IMG/VR virus record: IMGVR_UViG_3300043567_001278
Coordinates: 1-46,454 of that record
DNA from: a virus
Direction: 5' to 3' (one strand)
DNA length: 46,454 nucleotides
Below the pieces are notes generated by a model. The model did no database searches, had not been told where the DNA came from, and saw nothing but the letters and a program-made list of their open reading frames with translations. A program made the position numbers and the translations under genes. Positions 27,683 to 35,488 of the stretch are shown here, in pieces (the first letter of the stretch is position 1; the number at the start of each line of letters is the position of its first letter).

Positions 27683-28420
27683 ATGAACGCTGTCAAGAGC
27701 CCCTATCTGTCCATGATTTCTAAGAAGCGCCCCTGGCAGGCCGTGCCTGTTAGCAAGGGAAAGCTTAAGGAAGGTGGCGAGGACACGATTTACAATCTGC
27801 TGGCTCTGCGTCATCTGGAACTGCCTGTGAAGGACTTTCTACAGCAGGGACTAGAGCGCGACCTTCCTGCCACTCCTGGCGTGGTTGAAGCCCTGCGTCA
27901 TAACCAGGACGATGAGCAACGCCACGACGAGGCATTGAACTACGTGACGGCTGCCCATGGCACCAATGAGAAGGCCGAGAAGGAAGTGGCGAACATCCTT
28001 AAGGCATGGCAAGAGCATCCTGCCCATCCCATTTTGAAAGCAGCCATTCTTGAGCGGAGTATTTTCTTTGTTGCATTGCCGTTTTTCCGTTTCAATGGTG
28101 ACATTGGCATTCGTACTGTGGCGGCTGATATTAGCCGGGATGAAATTACGCACGTAGGCGTGCATAGCCTTGTTGCTCGCGAGCTTGGCGAAACCGCTGG
28201 TCAGAGCTTGAACAAACTGCGTCGGGCCACTGCATTGTGGGCTTTTGATGCGCTGCAAGCCAGTAATGACAAATGGCTGAACAAGGATTTCTGGCTGCGT
28301 CAGAGTGATAGCTTGTTCGAGAAGGGAAAAGCCGAAGAGCTAAATGATACGGCTCGCAGCAGAATGCCCAGTTTTTTCGAGGCTGCCAACAATGACCTGC
28401 CCCAGTACGGACGGGCATGA
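27683..28420 (+). CDS. Ribonucleotide reductase small (beta, R2-like) subunit
   Basis: Ferritin-like metal-carrying subunit that starts the radical for the alpha subunit. All six ligand positions are visible: E46, E78-x2-H81 (DDEQRHDEAL), E124 (ILERSIFF) and E154-x2-H157 (SRDEITHVGVH). The position four after the first ligand His, a radical Tyr in class Ia/Ib R2, is Leu85. A Tyr-less R2 suggests a Mn/Fe or other alternative cofactor as in class Ic-type enzymes; this is inference. At 245 residues it is compact. C-terminal QYGRA ends with the Tyr region that usually docks to alpha. Confidence 0.85.
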   Translation: MNAVKSPYLSMISKKRPWQAVPVSKGKLKEGGEDTIYNLLALRHLELPVKDFLQQGLERDLPATPGVVEALRHNQDDEQRHDEALNYVTAAHGTNEKAEKEVANILKAWQEHPAHPILKAAILERSIFFVALPFFRFNGDIGIRTVAADISRDEITHVGVHSLVARELGETAGQSLNKLRRATALWAFDALQASNDKWLNKDFWLRQSDSLFEKGKAEELNDTARSRMPSFFEAANNDLPQYGRA

Positions 28421-28543
28421 TATAGTTAGTGGGTTCCCGCTCTGCTTTTGCATCGGGCCGATAGAGTCCAAGCCTCTGTTCGTCCTTGAGGCGCTTTATG
28501 CTTGGACCATCCACTCCCCTCCATGCTTAGCTCCTAGACGGAG

Positions 28544-28575
28544 ACCATTTTGTTGGCGCCAACAATATGGTTTTT
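28544..28575 (+). terminator. Strong intrinsic terminator after the RNR operon
   Basis: A perfect TTGTTGGC/GCCAACAA palindrome extends to 14-base arms with one mismatch (ACCATT.../...ATGGT), followed by TTTTT. Confidence 0.8.
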
Positions 28576-28604
28576 AGGGATGACGCACAAACAGGAGGGG
28601 CCCT

Positions 28605-28674
28605 GACGGTTAAGTGTTGTGGTACACGTTGGGCAGATGGCCCAGAATGCTAGGTTCGATTCCTAGGGCTGTCC
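28605..28674 (+). tRNA. tRNA-like cloverleaf, noncanonical anticodon loop
   Basis: All four stems fold: acceptor GACGGTT/GGCTGTC with three G-U pairs, D-stem GTGT/ACAC, anticodon stem TTGGG/CCCAG, and T-stem CTAGG/CCTAG around the standard loop TTCGATT. The anticodon loop is CAGATGG: the usual U33 is A and the formal anticodon is GAT (Ile). Position 8 is A instead of U and the discriminator is C. It may be a decayed tRNA, a tRNA mimic or a processing signal rather than a working tRNA. Confidence 0.5.
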
Positions 28675-28702
28675 TATGATGAGCTTTCTTCTCCATTGAA
28701 CC

Positions 28703-28906
28703 ATGGCACGGTTTCGCATCGTACAAAAGCCTTCAGTATTAGATCCACGGAGGCCCATGTATGAAGTGCAGGAAAAAGAGCTTTGGTGGTGGAATTTTCG
28801 CAACGTGTTTCACGATTTAAATGAAGCTGAAGAGTGGACCATTAAAATAATCGAAAATATGGAGCGGCCATTTGTAAAAACTGGCGTGGTAGGTGAATAT
28901 AAATAA
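28703..28906 (+). CDS. Hypothetical protein (67 aa)
   Basis: MARFRIVQKPSVLDPRRPMY then VQEKELWWWNFRNVFHDLNE. A strand-turn-strand-helix micro-protein, similar in its LNEAE helix to the gene at 25897. Coupled by TAATG to the phosphoesterase gene. Confidence 0.6.
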   Translation: MARFRIVQKPSVLDPRRPMYEVQEKELWWWNFRNVFHDLNEAEEWTIKIIENMERPFVKTGVVGEYK

Positions 28907-29463
28907 TGAGTGCTTTCGTCACGAGCGACACTCACTTCGGTCACGCGAAGATGATTGATTTTGCTCGCCCCGATGGCGAGCCATTGCGTCCATTTGCATC
29001 GTGTGAAGAAATGGACGAAACTATTATTGAACGATGGAACAAAAAAGTAGGAAAACGTGATACTGTCTACCATCTTGGCGATGTGGTTATTCCTCGTGCA
29101 TCGTTAAAGCTTCTTTCTCGGCTCAATGGAAGGAAAATTCTCATTCGCGGCAATCATGATCAAGGCGCATTAAAAGACTATTTGCCATATTTTGAAGACG
29201 TGAGGGGAGCATTTTTTCATCCTTGTGACAGCACTTTTCCTGGCGGTTTAATCTTCACGCATATTCCTGTACATCCATCGTGTTTGTCTGGGCATTACGC
29301 GGGCAATGTACATGGTCATTTGCATTGCCATCGTATTTTGGATGACAATGGGCAAATTGATAAGCGCTATTTCAACTGTTGTCTAGAAGTGAATGACTTT
29401 GCTCCAGTAGCATTTGAAAGGGTGAAGGATTATTTCCGTGACTCAAGAAAGACGCACGTTTAA
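28906..29463 (+). CDS. Calcineurin-like metallophosphoesterase
   Basis: Two-metal phosphoesterase with every family motif: SDTHFGH (residues 7-13), HLGDVV, RGNHD, FTHIPVHP and GNVHGHLH. The length of 185 matches the small phage and bacterial members that act on phosphodiesters or phosphorylated ends. The substrate cannot be told; DNA 3'-ends, cyclic nucleotides (anti-defence) and tRNA ends are all possible. It starts by TAATG overlap and overlaps the next gene. Confidence 0.85.
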   Translation: MSAFVTSDTHFGHAKMIDFARPDGEPLRPFASCEEMDETIIERWNKKVGKRDTVYHLGDVVIPRASLKLLSRLNGRKILIRGNHDQGALKDYLPYFEDVRGAFFHPCDSTFPGGLIFTHIPVHPSCLSGHYAGNVHGHLHCHRILDDNGQIDKRYFNCCLEVNDFAPVAFERVKDYFRDSRKTHV

Positions 29464-29677
29464 CACGCCCCTGCGTGAACCGCTCAACCCAATCATTTAT
29501 CAATCATTGAGAGCCATTGATTGGCACAATGCTCAATTTTTCCGTACCATGGACCATTGGCATCTTGAAAAAGCTGCCATCATTAGACAGTATGTAACAG
29601 AACTAAAGGCTTGGATTTATGGGCAGGAAGAAGCTATGGAGGGTGTGGGCAAAGGCTCTGGGGAACAAGGAGAGTAA
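29438..29677 (+). CDS. Hypothetical helical protein (79 aa), GTG start
   Basis: MTQERRTFNTPLREPLNPII, then IDWHNAQFFRTMDHWHLEKA and a helix reaching EEAMEGVGKGSG. The FNTPL..P..P....S..A...H...F....HWHLEKAA pattern occurs in small phage proteins next to phosphoesterases. GTG lies 26 bases inside the previous gene. Confidence 0.6.
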   Translation: MTQERRTFNTPLREPLNPIIYQSLRAIDWHNAQFFRTMDHWHLEKAAIIRQYVTELKAWIYGQEEAMEGVGKGSGEQGE

Positions 29678-29699
29678 TTGTGACAAGGAAGCAGATACA

Positions 29700-29825
29700 G
29701 TGGCAATTGTCCGCACTTTTATTTTTGCTTCTTATCTCATCACCAATTGCTTCATCATTGCCAATGCGATTGTCCACTGGCCAAAAGAAAAGCCCGCCGT
29801 AGCGGGCTCTTGTCTTCAGCAATAA
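29700..29825 (+). CDS. Small membrane protein (41 aa), GTG start
   Basis: MAIVRTFIFASYLITNCFII then ANAIVHWPKEKPAVAGSCLQ. One membrane span. A competing frame from GTG 29680, with a better AGGAG site, also encodes a hydrophobic peptide (40 aa); the 29700 frame has codon choices more like its neighbours. Its last codons overlap the terminator hairpin. Confidence 0.45.
   Translation: MAIVRTFIFASYLITNCFIIANAIVHWPKEKPAVAGSCLQQ
29789..29812 (+). terminator. Intrinsic terminator
   Basis: AGCCCGC-CGTA-GCGGGCT then CTTGTCTT, preceded by AAAAGAAA. Confidence 0.75.
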
Positions 29826-29840
29826 GCTTCAGAACCAAGG

Positions 29841-29858
29841 CATTGGTTAAAACCAATG
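29841..29858 (-). terminator. Palindrome at the end of the 39-aa gene
   Basis: CATTGGTT-AA-AACCAATG, a perfect 18-base palindrome that contains the stop codon of the minus-strand gene. Confidence 0.55.
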
Positions 29859-29966
29859 AGGCTTAGGCACGTAGGCAACGCCGCGATAAACGAGCGAAGC
29901 CATTTGAGCTTCACGCAGACGAGCGGCTTTCTCAAGCTGCTGCTTGATTAGGGCAAGAGGGTTCAT
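29847..29966 (-). CDS. Small DUF4278-like protein (39 aa)
   Basis: Reads MNPLALIKQQLEKAARLREA then MASLVYRGVAYVPKPHWF. The LVYRGVAY element matches the short YRGxxY motif of cyanobacterial DUF4278 proteins, one of the clues to a cyanobacterial host. No function known. Confidence 0.55.
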   Translation of the reverse strand: MNPLALIKQQLEKAARLREAQMASLVYRGVAYVPKPHWF

Positions 29967-30052
29967 GATGGTTCCCGATGATGCTGCCCCCGTTCCGTGG
30001 CAGCGAGCATGCGCCCCATCGCTGGGGTGAACGTATCTTCAGCTTAGCATGA

Positions 30053-30127
30053 TGCCCCTGACCAGATTCGAACTGGTACTCCTCTGGGCTTAAACCAGAT
30101 GCCTGCTGCCAATTGGGCTACAGGGGC
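30053..30127 (-). tRNA. tRNA-Leu(UAA)-like with short variable loop
   Basis: A complete cloverleaf on the minus strand: acceptor GCCCCTG/CAGGGGC, D-arm GCCC-AATTGGCAGC-AGGC, anticodon stem TCTGG/CCAGA with loop TTTAAGC (anticodon TAA, reads UUA), five-base variable loop GGAGT, T-arm ACCAG-TTCGAAT-CTGGT, discriminator A. No encoded CCA. Bacterial tRNA-Leu normally has a long variable arm; here it is class-I size, although A73 agrees with leucine. Confidence 0.85.
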
Positions 30128-30306
30128 GTGAGGAGCAAAGGTGCTGAGAGCGGGGCTTCAATCCGCCTTTGCACAGCGTTTAACCATGGGTCGGCCCATG
30201 GCCTTGGCTCCATTTTGTGGCAACGAACAGCATCCCCCGATACTGTTCTTTTAAAACGCTGGCCAGCGTGCTTCGCGAAAGCTTTGAAATCATAACACGA
30301 CGATGG
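30128..30306. other. Gene-free stretch with three hairpins
   Basis: GCAAAGG/CCTTTGC (about 30134-30170, enclosing a smaller GCGG/CCGC stem), CCATGGG-TCGG-CCCATGG (about 30186-30203) and the perfect palindrome ACGCTGGCCAGCGT (30256-30269). A TACTGTTCTTTT at 30241 resembles the -10-like box of the early-gene modules. No gene seen. Confidence 0.5.
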
Positions 30307-30549
30307 TCAGGCGTCATATTCTCTTAAGCTTTCACTGCCGTCATGGTCTGGCATGTAGTCATCAGTAGTAGCCTCCGCCTCCCAAGAGCGTTCAAGCTGC
30401 TCCTCTTCCTTCAGTCGCTTGGCATGGGCCTTGAGCTTCGGGAGTAATGTGGGGATGTATAGATGCTCGGCAGCAAGAAGCTGGAGAGAAGTTTGCTTGC
30501 TAGTGGGAGCGTTTTCTAATAGTGCTACGAGGAATTTGGTTTCCTGCAT
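30307..30549 (-). CDS. Hypothetical protein (80 aa)
   Basis: MQETKFLVALLENAPTSKQT, then helices (LLPKLKAHAKRLKEEEQLER) and an acidic tail. The start at 30549 removes seven unlikely residues. It lies downstream of the terminase gene in the same direction. Confidence 0.55.
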   Translation of the reverse strand: MQETKFLVALLENAPTSKQTSLQLLAAEHLYIPTLLPKLKAHAKRLKEEEQLERSWEAEATTDDYMPDHDGSESLREYDA

Positions 30550-30601
30550 AGTTAATTTACAATAAGTCACTTCATGACAGAACTATTGTTTGAAAATCAT
30601 A

Positions 30602-31972
30602 CTAGGAGATTAGGCTTTCGATCCAGCCAATGTCATCATCTTTACTCGCGGCAAGAATGGCACCAGCCATTGCAAATGCCAAGTCGTCAATACCAGTGGC
30701 TTTGCCACCAGTTACACTCCATTGCCCACTTGGTTTATAGACCACCGTTAAGTTCTTAAGCTGCATAATTGCCTTCTCGTGACGATAAATATTGATTTGT
30801 CCTGCATTGAAAAGTTCTCGCATTTTGCTGAAAGCTTTCATTTTTGAACTAACTGTCCAAGTGAGTTCTGTGATGGGCAAATCACTAGCCAAGCTTTGAA
30901 TGGTGCCAGCACTATTGAACTGGTCCATCACAATCGTGTCGAAAACGTATAGGCGATGCTGTTCTTTAATCCAATCTTCCACTGCATTGATATTCACTTC
31001 CTTTCTTCCATTGATTTCAAAATCAGCTACGAACGAATGGAACTTATCCACGACGAGAGTGCCGTTTTCGTAGTGAACAATACAAGCAGTGTAATCGTCG
31101 CGGCCAACGCCACCACGGGCGGGGTCAAGGGCAAGGACGTAAGCTCCTTGGAATTCAGGGCGTGGTGGTAGTGCTGCACGGCGATCATCAATACAAGCAT
31201 CAATCACATCGCTATTGACTAGCGCCGAAAGATTGGAGGCGAATTGTGCTCCATACTCAACCTTAAACTTTTCGGGATCACGCTGTCTTTCTGTGTCAAG
31301 AAACTCTTGCGAAATATTGGGGTTCATCTCCCACGTTGGGAGATTCACTGCTTGCATGAAAGGGAAGCGCCCTGATGATGCTTCTTTGAAATGCTGGTAG
31401 AAAATACCATCGGTCAACCATGGAGAGGAAAGTTCAAGGATGCGTCCTTTTCCTCCGAACTGAGCAATGGCGGGTGAGAGTGCGTCATAAATGCCCCTTC
31501 CTCCGCTGTTTGCATCGCCTTCAGTGGCAAATGCAAGCTCGTCAAACACTGCTCCAGCGCAGGCAAGACCACGAGCCGCACGGCCTGATGTGGGAATAGC
31601 TTTGAATACGCAATTATTGCTGAGTTCAATGATGTCGGCAGTTTCGCGAACAATTTCTTGAGCGAAGGGACTTTCAATGATTAATTGGCGGATGTTGTTC
31701 AGAGCAATACGGGCCTGATCTTGGCTGTTGGCCACCGTCACCACGTACCATCGCTCCCCTTTTCTAACTTTGCGGCGATATTCTTCTTCCAGAACAAAGC
31801 ACATATAGAGGCAAGCCACTGCGGCCATCAAGGTTTTGCCACTTCTTCTCCCCAAGGCCCACACTGCATGAGACTTTCCTGGCTGAAAAAATTCATCCAG
31901 AATGCGAGCCTGTGCTGGATAAAGCTCTAGACCGAGGGCGTGCTTAGCGAATTGACTGCAAGTAAGGTTCAC
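30602..31972 (-). CDS. Terminase large subunit
   Basis: DNA-packaging motor and nuclease. ATPase: Walker A GRRSGKT (41-47), Walker B with catalytic Glu AVFDE (141-145), coupling motif near SSPWLTDG. Nuclease: Asp283 (ALDPARGG), Asp350 (IVMDQFNS) and Asp429/430 (GIDDLAFAMA) for two metals. 456 residues is normal. It is transcribed away from the portal gene, and its start overlaps the upstream nuclease gene (ATGA). The candidate small subunit is far away at 11611. Confidence 0.92.
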   Translation of the reverse strand: MNLTCSQFAKHALGLELYPAQARILDEFFQPGKSHAVWALGRRSGKTLMAAVACLYMCFVLEEEYRRKVRKGERWYVVTVANSQDQARIALNNIRQLIIESPFAQEIVRETADIIELSNNCVFKAIPTSGRAARGLACAGAVFDELAFATEGDANSGGRGIYDALSPAIAQFGGKGRILELSSPWLTDGIFYQHFKEASSGRFPFMQAVNLPTWEMNPNISQEFLDTERQRDPEKFKVEYGAQFASNLSALVNSDVIDACIDDRRAALPPRPEFQGAYVLALDPARGGVGRDDYTACIVHYENGTLVVDKFHSFVADFEINGRKEVNINAVEDWIKEQHRLYVFDTIVMDQFNSAGTIQSLASDLPITELTWTVSSKMKAFSKMRELFNAGQINIYRHEKAIMQLKNLTVVYKPSGQWSVTGGKATGIDDLAFAMAGAILAASKDDDIGWIESLIS

Positions 31973-32463
31973 TTCAATAAAGACAAAGAAAGTAGTTCAG
32001 TTTTGGGGGCAAAATATGCGAGGCGCCCACCTGCTGGATCTTTTTTCCATTGTTCCTTCATTGCATCACCAGCCTTGATCCAGCCATGGATGAGGGTAAT
32101 GCGATTTTGAATCGTGACGAGCACCAATATCTTACCTGGACTTTCGTCTAGTTGCACTATTAAATCGTAATAATGTTTGGAGCGAGTTTTAACATCAATA
32201 TTTGGAGGAAGATCCGCAGAGCCACGTTTTGCCTCTGTTTCTTGGTAGAGCTTATCTTCCATGCCAAGCATCACGGCGACTGCCATTTCTCCCGCAGCTC
32301 CGAGTAAGTGATGGCGCAGTGCTAAATCTCCATTCTCCGCTCCATTGTTCCTGCCTTTTCTGTTTTGCTTTTCATTGAGAGACTGCCTGCGAAAAGCTTC
32401 ATCACGAGCCCGTTGGCGCTGATCAGGAGTGAAGGCAAAGGTGAGTGGCATTAACCAGTCCAT
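31969..32463 (-). CDS. Putative PD-(D/E)XK nuclease next to terminase
   Basis: A basic N-terminus is followed by LLGAAGEMAVAVMLGMED, then PNIDVKTRSKHYYDLIVQLD: a Glu on a helix, an Asp and a D-V-K strand, as in restriction-fold enzymes. It could be a packaging-linked nuclease, or a host-DNA nuclease. It is transcribed together with terL by a four-base overlap. Confidence 0.6.
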   Translation of the reverse strand: MDWLMPLTFAFTPDQRQRARDEAFRRQSLNEKQNRKGRNNGAENGDLALRHHLLGAAGEMAVAVMLGMEDKLYQETEAKRGSADLPPNIDVKTRSKHYYDLIVQLDESPGKILVLVTIQNRITLIHGWIKAGDAMKEQWKKDPAGGRLAYFAPKTELLSLSLLK

Positions 32464-32537
32464 AATGGCCAGCTTCTACGGACAATGTATCCAGGAATTA
32501 GACTAAAAGCAATACAACATAGCCATTAGCGTTCGTT
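32464..32537. promoter_or_regulatory. Divergent promoter gap, terminase versus portal
   Basis: 74 AT-rich bases between the minus-strand packaging pair and the plus-strand head operon. TATCCA and TAGACT-like boxes occur, but I see no clear promoter. Confidence 0.35.
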
Positions 32538-34823
32538 ATGGAAGGCGAAGCAATTGATTTGGGGCATGCTACGGCAGGTGGCATCCGTTCAGACGGCCTT
32601 CAAAACGTGCTGATTGGCATGGGGACTGGTCGTGATAAGAGTCAGTACACGAAAACTACGGCCACCGTCTTCCTGCCGCAAGAGGACCTTGAAAATCTCT
32701 ATGGCGAATGGCTACCTCGTCGCATTGTTGACATCTACGCCGATCAAGCCACGAGGAAAGGCTTTAAAGTGTTGTTCGGTGGTGACGGCGTAAGAGCCGA
32801 AGAAGTGCAAGGCATTGAACAAACGATTGAAGACCTCTACATTCTTGAACAGCTCAACCTTGCAGCCAAAAACTCCCGCCTTTATGGGGGTGCTTGTCTA
32901 CTTCTCTTTATTGACGATGGGCGTCCCGCTTACATGCCTGTCGATAAACGTAACATCCGTCGCATTGAAGAAATTGAATGTCTTGATAGATGGCAAATTG
33001 CCCCAGTTATCAACGAAGAAAACTTATACGACTATTCAAAAGCCACTTATTATCAGATCATCTCTGGAGATTTAATTAACGAGCCCACGCTCACTTATAT
33101 TCATAAAGATAGGATTTTACGTTTTGATGGTGATTGGCTGCCTTATCGCGTGAGACAGCGTAATTATGGTTGGGGCATGAGCAGTTTGCAAACTGTTTAT
33201 GACAGCTTCCGTCATTATTGGACGGGCCTTAATTCTGCTGCAACGCTTCTCACTGAATTTGACATTTTTGTGCATAAAGTGAGGGGCTTAGCTGCGATGC
33301 TTGCGGCTGGAAAGGAAAGCTCCATTCGTGATCGTTTGCAGGTGAATGATATGAGCAAGAGCATTTATCGCGGCTACGCGATTGATGCTGAAAAAGAAGA
33401 GCTTGAATTTATTAGTCGGAACTTTGGCGGCATCGGGGAAATTTTAGAAAAGCTTCGCGTGGATATTATTGGCGCCAGCAAAATTCCTCATACTGTTCTA
33501 TTTGGCGAAAGCCCTGGCGGCTTGGGCTCCACTGGTCGCAGTGAAGAGCGTGATTTCGCAAAAACCTTAGCGGATTACCAAGGCACGCATTTTAAGCGTC
33601 CTGTCAAGAAGCTAATGGAATACATCATGCTTAGCAAAGAAGGCCCAACGAAGGGAGAGCTTCCCGAATCATGGCGCATCTCTTTCAATCCATTGTTCGA
33701 GCTTAATGAGCGCGAAATGGCTGACGTAAGGGCTCGCGTGGCGGCTGTAGATGGCCGTTACATTCAGCTTGGCGTGCTGAGTCCGAAAGAAGTGGCGGAC
33801 GCTCGTTATGGTGGCTCTGAGTGGAGCATGGAGCTTACTCTGGATCCATCTGTCATTCGCGAGCTTCCCACTCAAGGCGGGGGTGGCTCCACTCAAAATG
33901 GGGGTGGAAATGGAGGCAAGCTTGCTGTTCCTCCTGGTGGGCGTGATCCAATGAATGAAGAAAATGGCACGCTTCCCATGGATGGAAGCAGGGAAGTGGA
34001 AGACAGCCGGGAAGATAGTGCTGCTGGCCTTTTCTTGCCTCGTGATCTAGAAGAAATTCGTGGTGACGTAAAATTCACCGATGCCGAGCTTCATTCTCGT
34101 GCGGTGAGTGCCGCCAAGGCAAAATTTAAAGTGTGGCCTTCTGCCTATGCAAGTGGCTATGTAGTGCAGCAATACAAGCAAATGTACAAGAAGAAGCACG
34201 GATCCCTAGCTGGCGCCTTCAAGAGCGACGAAGGTGATTTGCACGCAGATGATCTTGACAGATGGTTCAAAGAAAAGTGGGTGAGGATTGGAGCCAATGG
34301 TGAAATCCTTGGCCCTTGCGGCGCTCGCGAAGAAAAGGAAGGCAAGCCTAAATGCCTTCCTCAGGCAAAAGCTCAGGCCATGAGCAAAGAAGAGCGTCAG
34401 ACAATCGTGCGCCGCAAGCGAGCTGCAGATCCAGACCCTGAGCGTAAGGGACCGGCAAAAATGGTCAGCAGCAAAACGGACGCCCAAGATCCGAGTATTC
34501 ACATGTACAAAACGCAACAAGAAGCTGAGGCCACTGCTGCGAAAATTGGATGCGAAGGCTATCACGTTGAGCAAACTGAAGATGGCCCTGTTTACATGCC
34601 CTGCTCAACCCACGCTCTTTTTGAGAAAAAGCATAAAGAATTTGTATCTCAAAAACAAGATGCGATTGAACCCTTGAAAACCAGCGGACTCATTCTTGCT
34701 GATATTGACGAAGCTTCTCTCATTGATGAAGAGGACATTTCCGCTGCATTGAATCAATGGAAGGAGGAAGCGCCTGAGCGCTTCAAGGATATTCTGGAGG
34801 CAGAGGATGTCCAGCCTCAATGA
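32538..34823 (+). CDS. Portal protein (DUF1073-like) with C-terminal extension
   Basis: Forms the ring through which DNA enters the head. Residues 1-430 are DUF1073-like: LPRRIVDIYADQATRKGFKV, RLYGGACLLLFIDDG, KIPHTVLFGESPGGLGSTGR, WRISFNPLFELNEREMADVR. After a Gly-rich linker (about 450-475) come extra segments: AVSAAKAKFKVWPSAYASGY, a DUF5872-like EKWVRIGANGEILGPCGARE to KCLPQAKAQAMSKEERQTIV, and GCEGYHVEQTEDGPVYMPCS. The 761 residues well exceed a usual portal. Alternatively the extension carries a separate virion function. Confidence 0.85.
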   Translation: MEGEAIDLGHATAGGIRSDGLQNVLIGMGTGRDKSQYTKTTATVFLPQEDLENLYGEWLPRRIVDIYADQATRKGFKVLFGGDGVRAEEVQGIEQTIEDLYILEQLNLAAKNSRLYGGACLLLFIDDGRPAYMPVDKRNIRRIEEIECLDRWQIAPVINEENLYDYSKATYYQIISGDLINEPTLTYIHKDRILRFDGDWLPYRVRQRNYGWGMSSLQTVYDSFRHYWTGLNSAATLLTEFDIFVHKVRGLAAMLAAGKESSIRDRLQVNDMSKSIYRGYAIDAEKEELEFISRNFGGIGEILEKLRVDIIGASKIPHTVLFGESPGGLGSTGRSEERDFAKTLADYQGTHFKRPVKKLMEYIMLSKEGPTKGELPESWRISFNPLFELNEREMADVRARVAAVDGRYIQLGVLSPKEVADARYGGSEWSMELTLDPSVIRELPTQGGGGSTQNGGGNGGKLAVPPGGRDPMNEENGTLPMDGSREVEDSREDSAAGLFLPRDLEEIRGDVKFTDAELHSRAVSAAKAKFKVWPSAYASGYVVQQYKQMYKKKHGSLAGAFKSDEGDLHADDLDRWFKEKWVRIGANGEILGPCGAREEKEGKPKCLPQAKAQAMSKEERQTIVRRKRAADPDPERKGPAKMVSSKTDAQDPSIHMYKTQQEAEATAAKIGCEGYHVEQTEDGPVYMPCSTHALFEKKHKEFVSQKQDAIEPLKTSGLILADIDEASLIDEEDISAALNQWKEEAPERFKDILEAEDVQPQ

Positions 34824-35487
34824 TCTTTCTCAATTTTCTGAAGCCATTGTTCGTTTTGATGAATCATCCTGGCGTTACGACCCTATCAGTGGTCGGTATC
34901 GCGGCGCTAATGGACGCTTTCTCAGCGCTCGCGCAGTGGAAGCACTGGTGGATGGTCGAATTAATAAGCTTGGCGCTGAGCTACGGCGTTTTACACGTAT
35001 GCTTAGCGCTGGTGATATTACGCTGGACCAATGGCAAGGAAGCGTGAGGGAAGCGCTTAAGCTTGTCCACGTACAGGCAGCAATCATCGGCAATGGTGGC
35101 AGAGAAACCATGCGGGCAAACGACTGGGGGCGCATCGGGCAGCGTCTCCGTGTGGAATATGCTTACTTACAGGGCTTTGCTCGCGATCTTTTGGATGGCC
35201 GCGTTTCTAGTGCCATGGCTCTTGCTCGTATCGGGCTGTATGCTCAGAGCGTGCGAGGTAGTTTTTGGGAAGGCGCCAGTATTCGTCAAGAAAAGCAAGG
35301 ATACTCTCTAATGAGACGCATCCTTGATTCCCAGGCGAAGCATTGCCAAGATTGCCTTGACTATGCGGCTCGTGGCATGGTCCCCATTGGAAGCTTGCCT
35401 CTTCCTGGGCAACGCTGCGCATGCCGTGCTAACTGCCGATGCACCGTAAAATACTTCCGACAGCAAGCGCCGACTGTGGCAGTTTGA
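34807..35487 (+). CDS. MuF-like minor head protein
   Basis: 226 residues, helical, with the typical end of head-morphogenesis proteins: DSQAKHCQDCLDYAARGMVP, then SLPLPGQRCACRANCRCTVK. Such proteins bind the portal inside the head and may be ejected. Overlaps the portal gene by 17 bases. The N-terminus contains a SGRYRGANGRFLSARAVEAL segment also found in related phage proteins. Confidence 0.75.
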   Translation: MSSLNDLSQFSEAIVRFDESSWRYDPISGRYRGANGRFLSARAVEALVDGRINKLGAELRRFTRMLSAGDITLDQWQGSVREALKLVHVQAAIIGNGGRETMRANDWGRIGQRLRVEYAYLQGFARDLLDGRVSSAMALARIGLYAQSVRGSFWEGASIRQEKQGYSLMRRILDSQAKHCQDCLDYAARGMVPIGSLPLPGQRCACRANCRCTVKYFRQQAPTVAV

Positions 35488-35488
35488 G

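Noticed and set aside
28146-28514. 122-codon minus-strand frame after the RNR small subunit
   Set aside because: Its first 40 codons look plausible but the rest is the shadow of the RNR gene, and a strong plus-strand terminator lies just outside.
30134-30170. Acceptor-plus-T-arm-like mini structure GCAAAGG...CCTTTGC
   Set aside because: A seven-pair stem with a T-arm-like inner hairpin exists, but the T-loop does not match TTCRA spacing and there is no anticodon arm.
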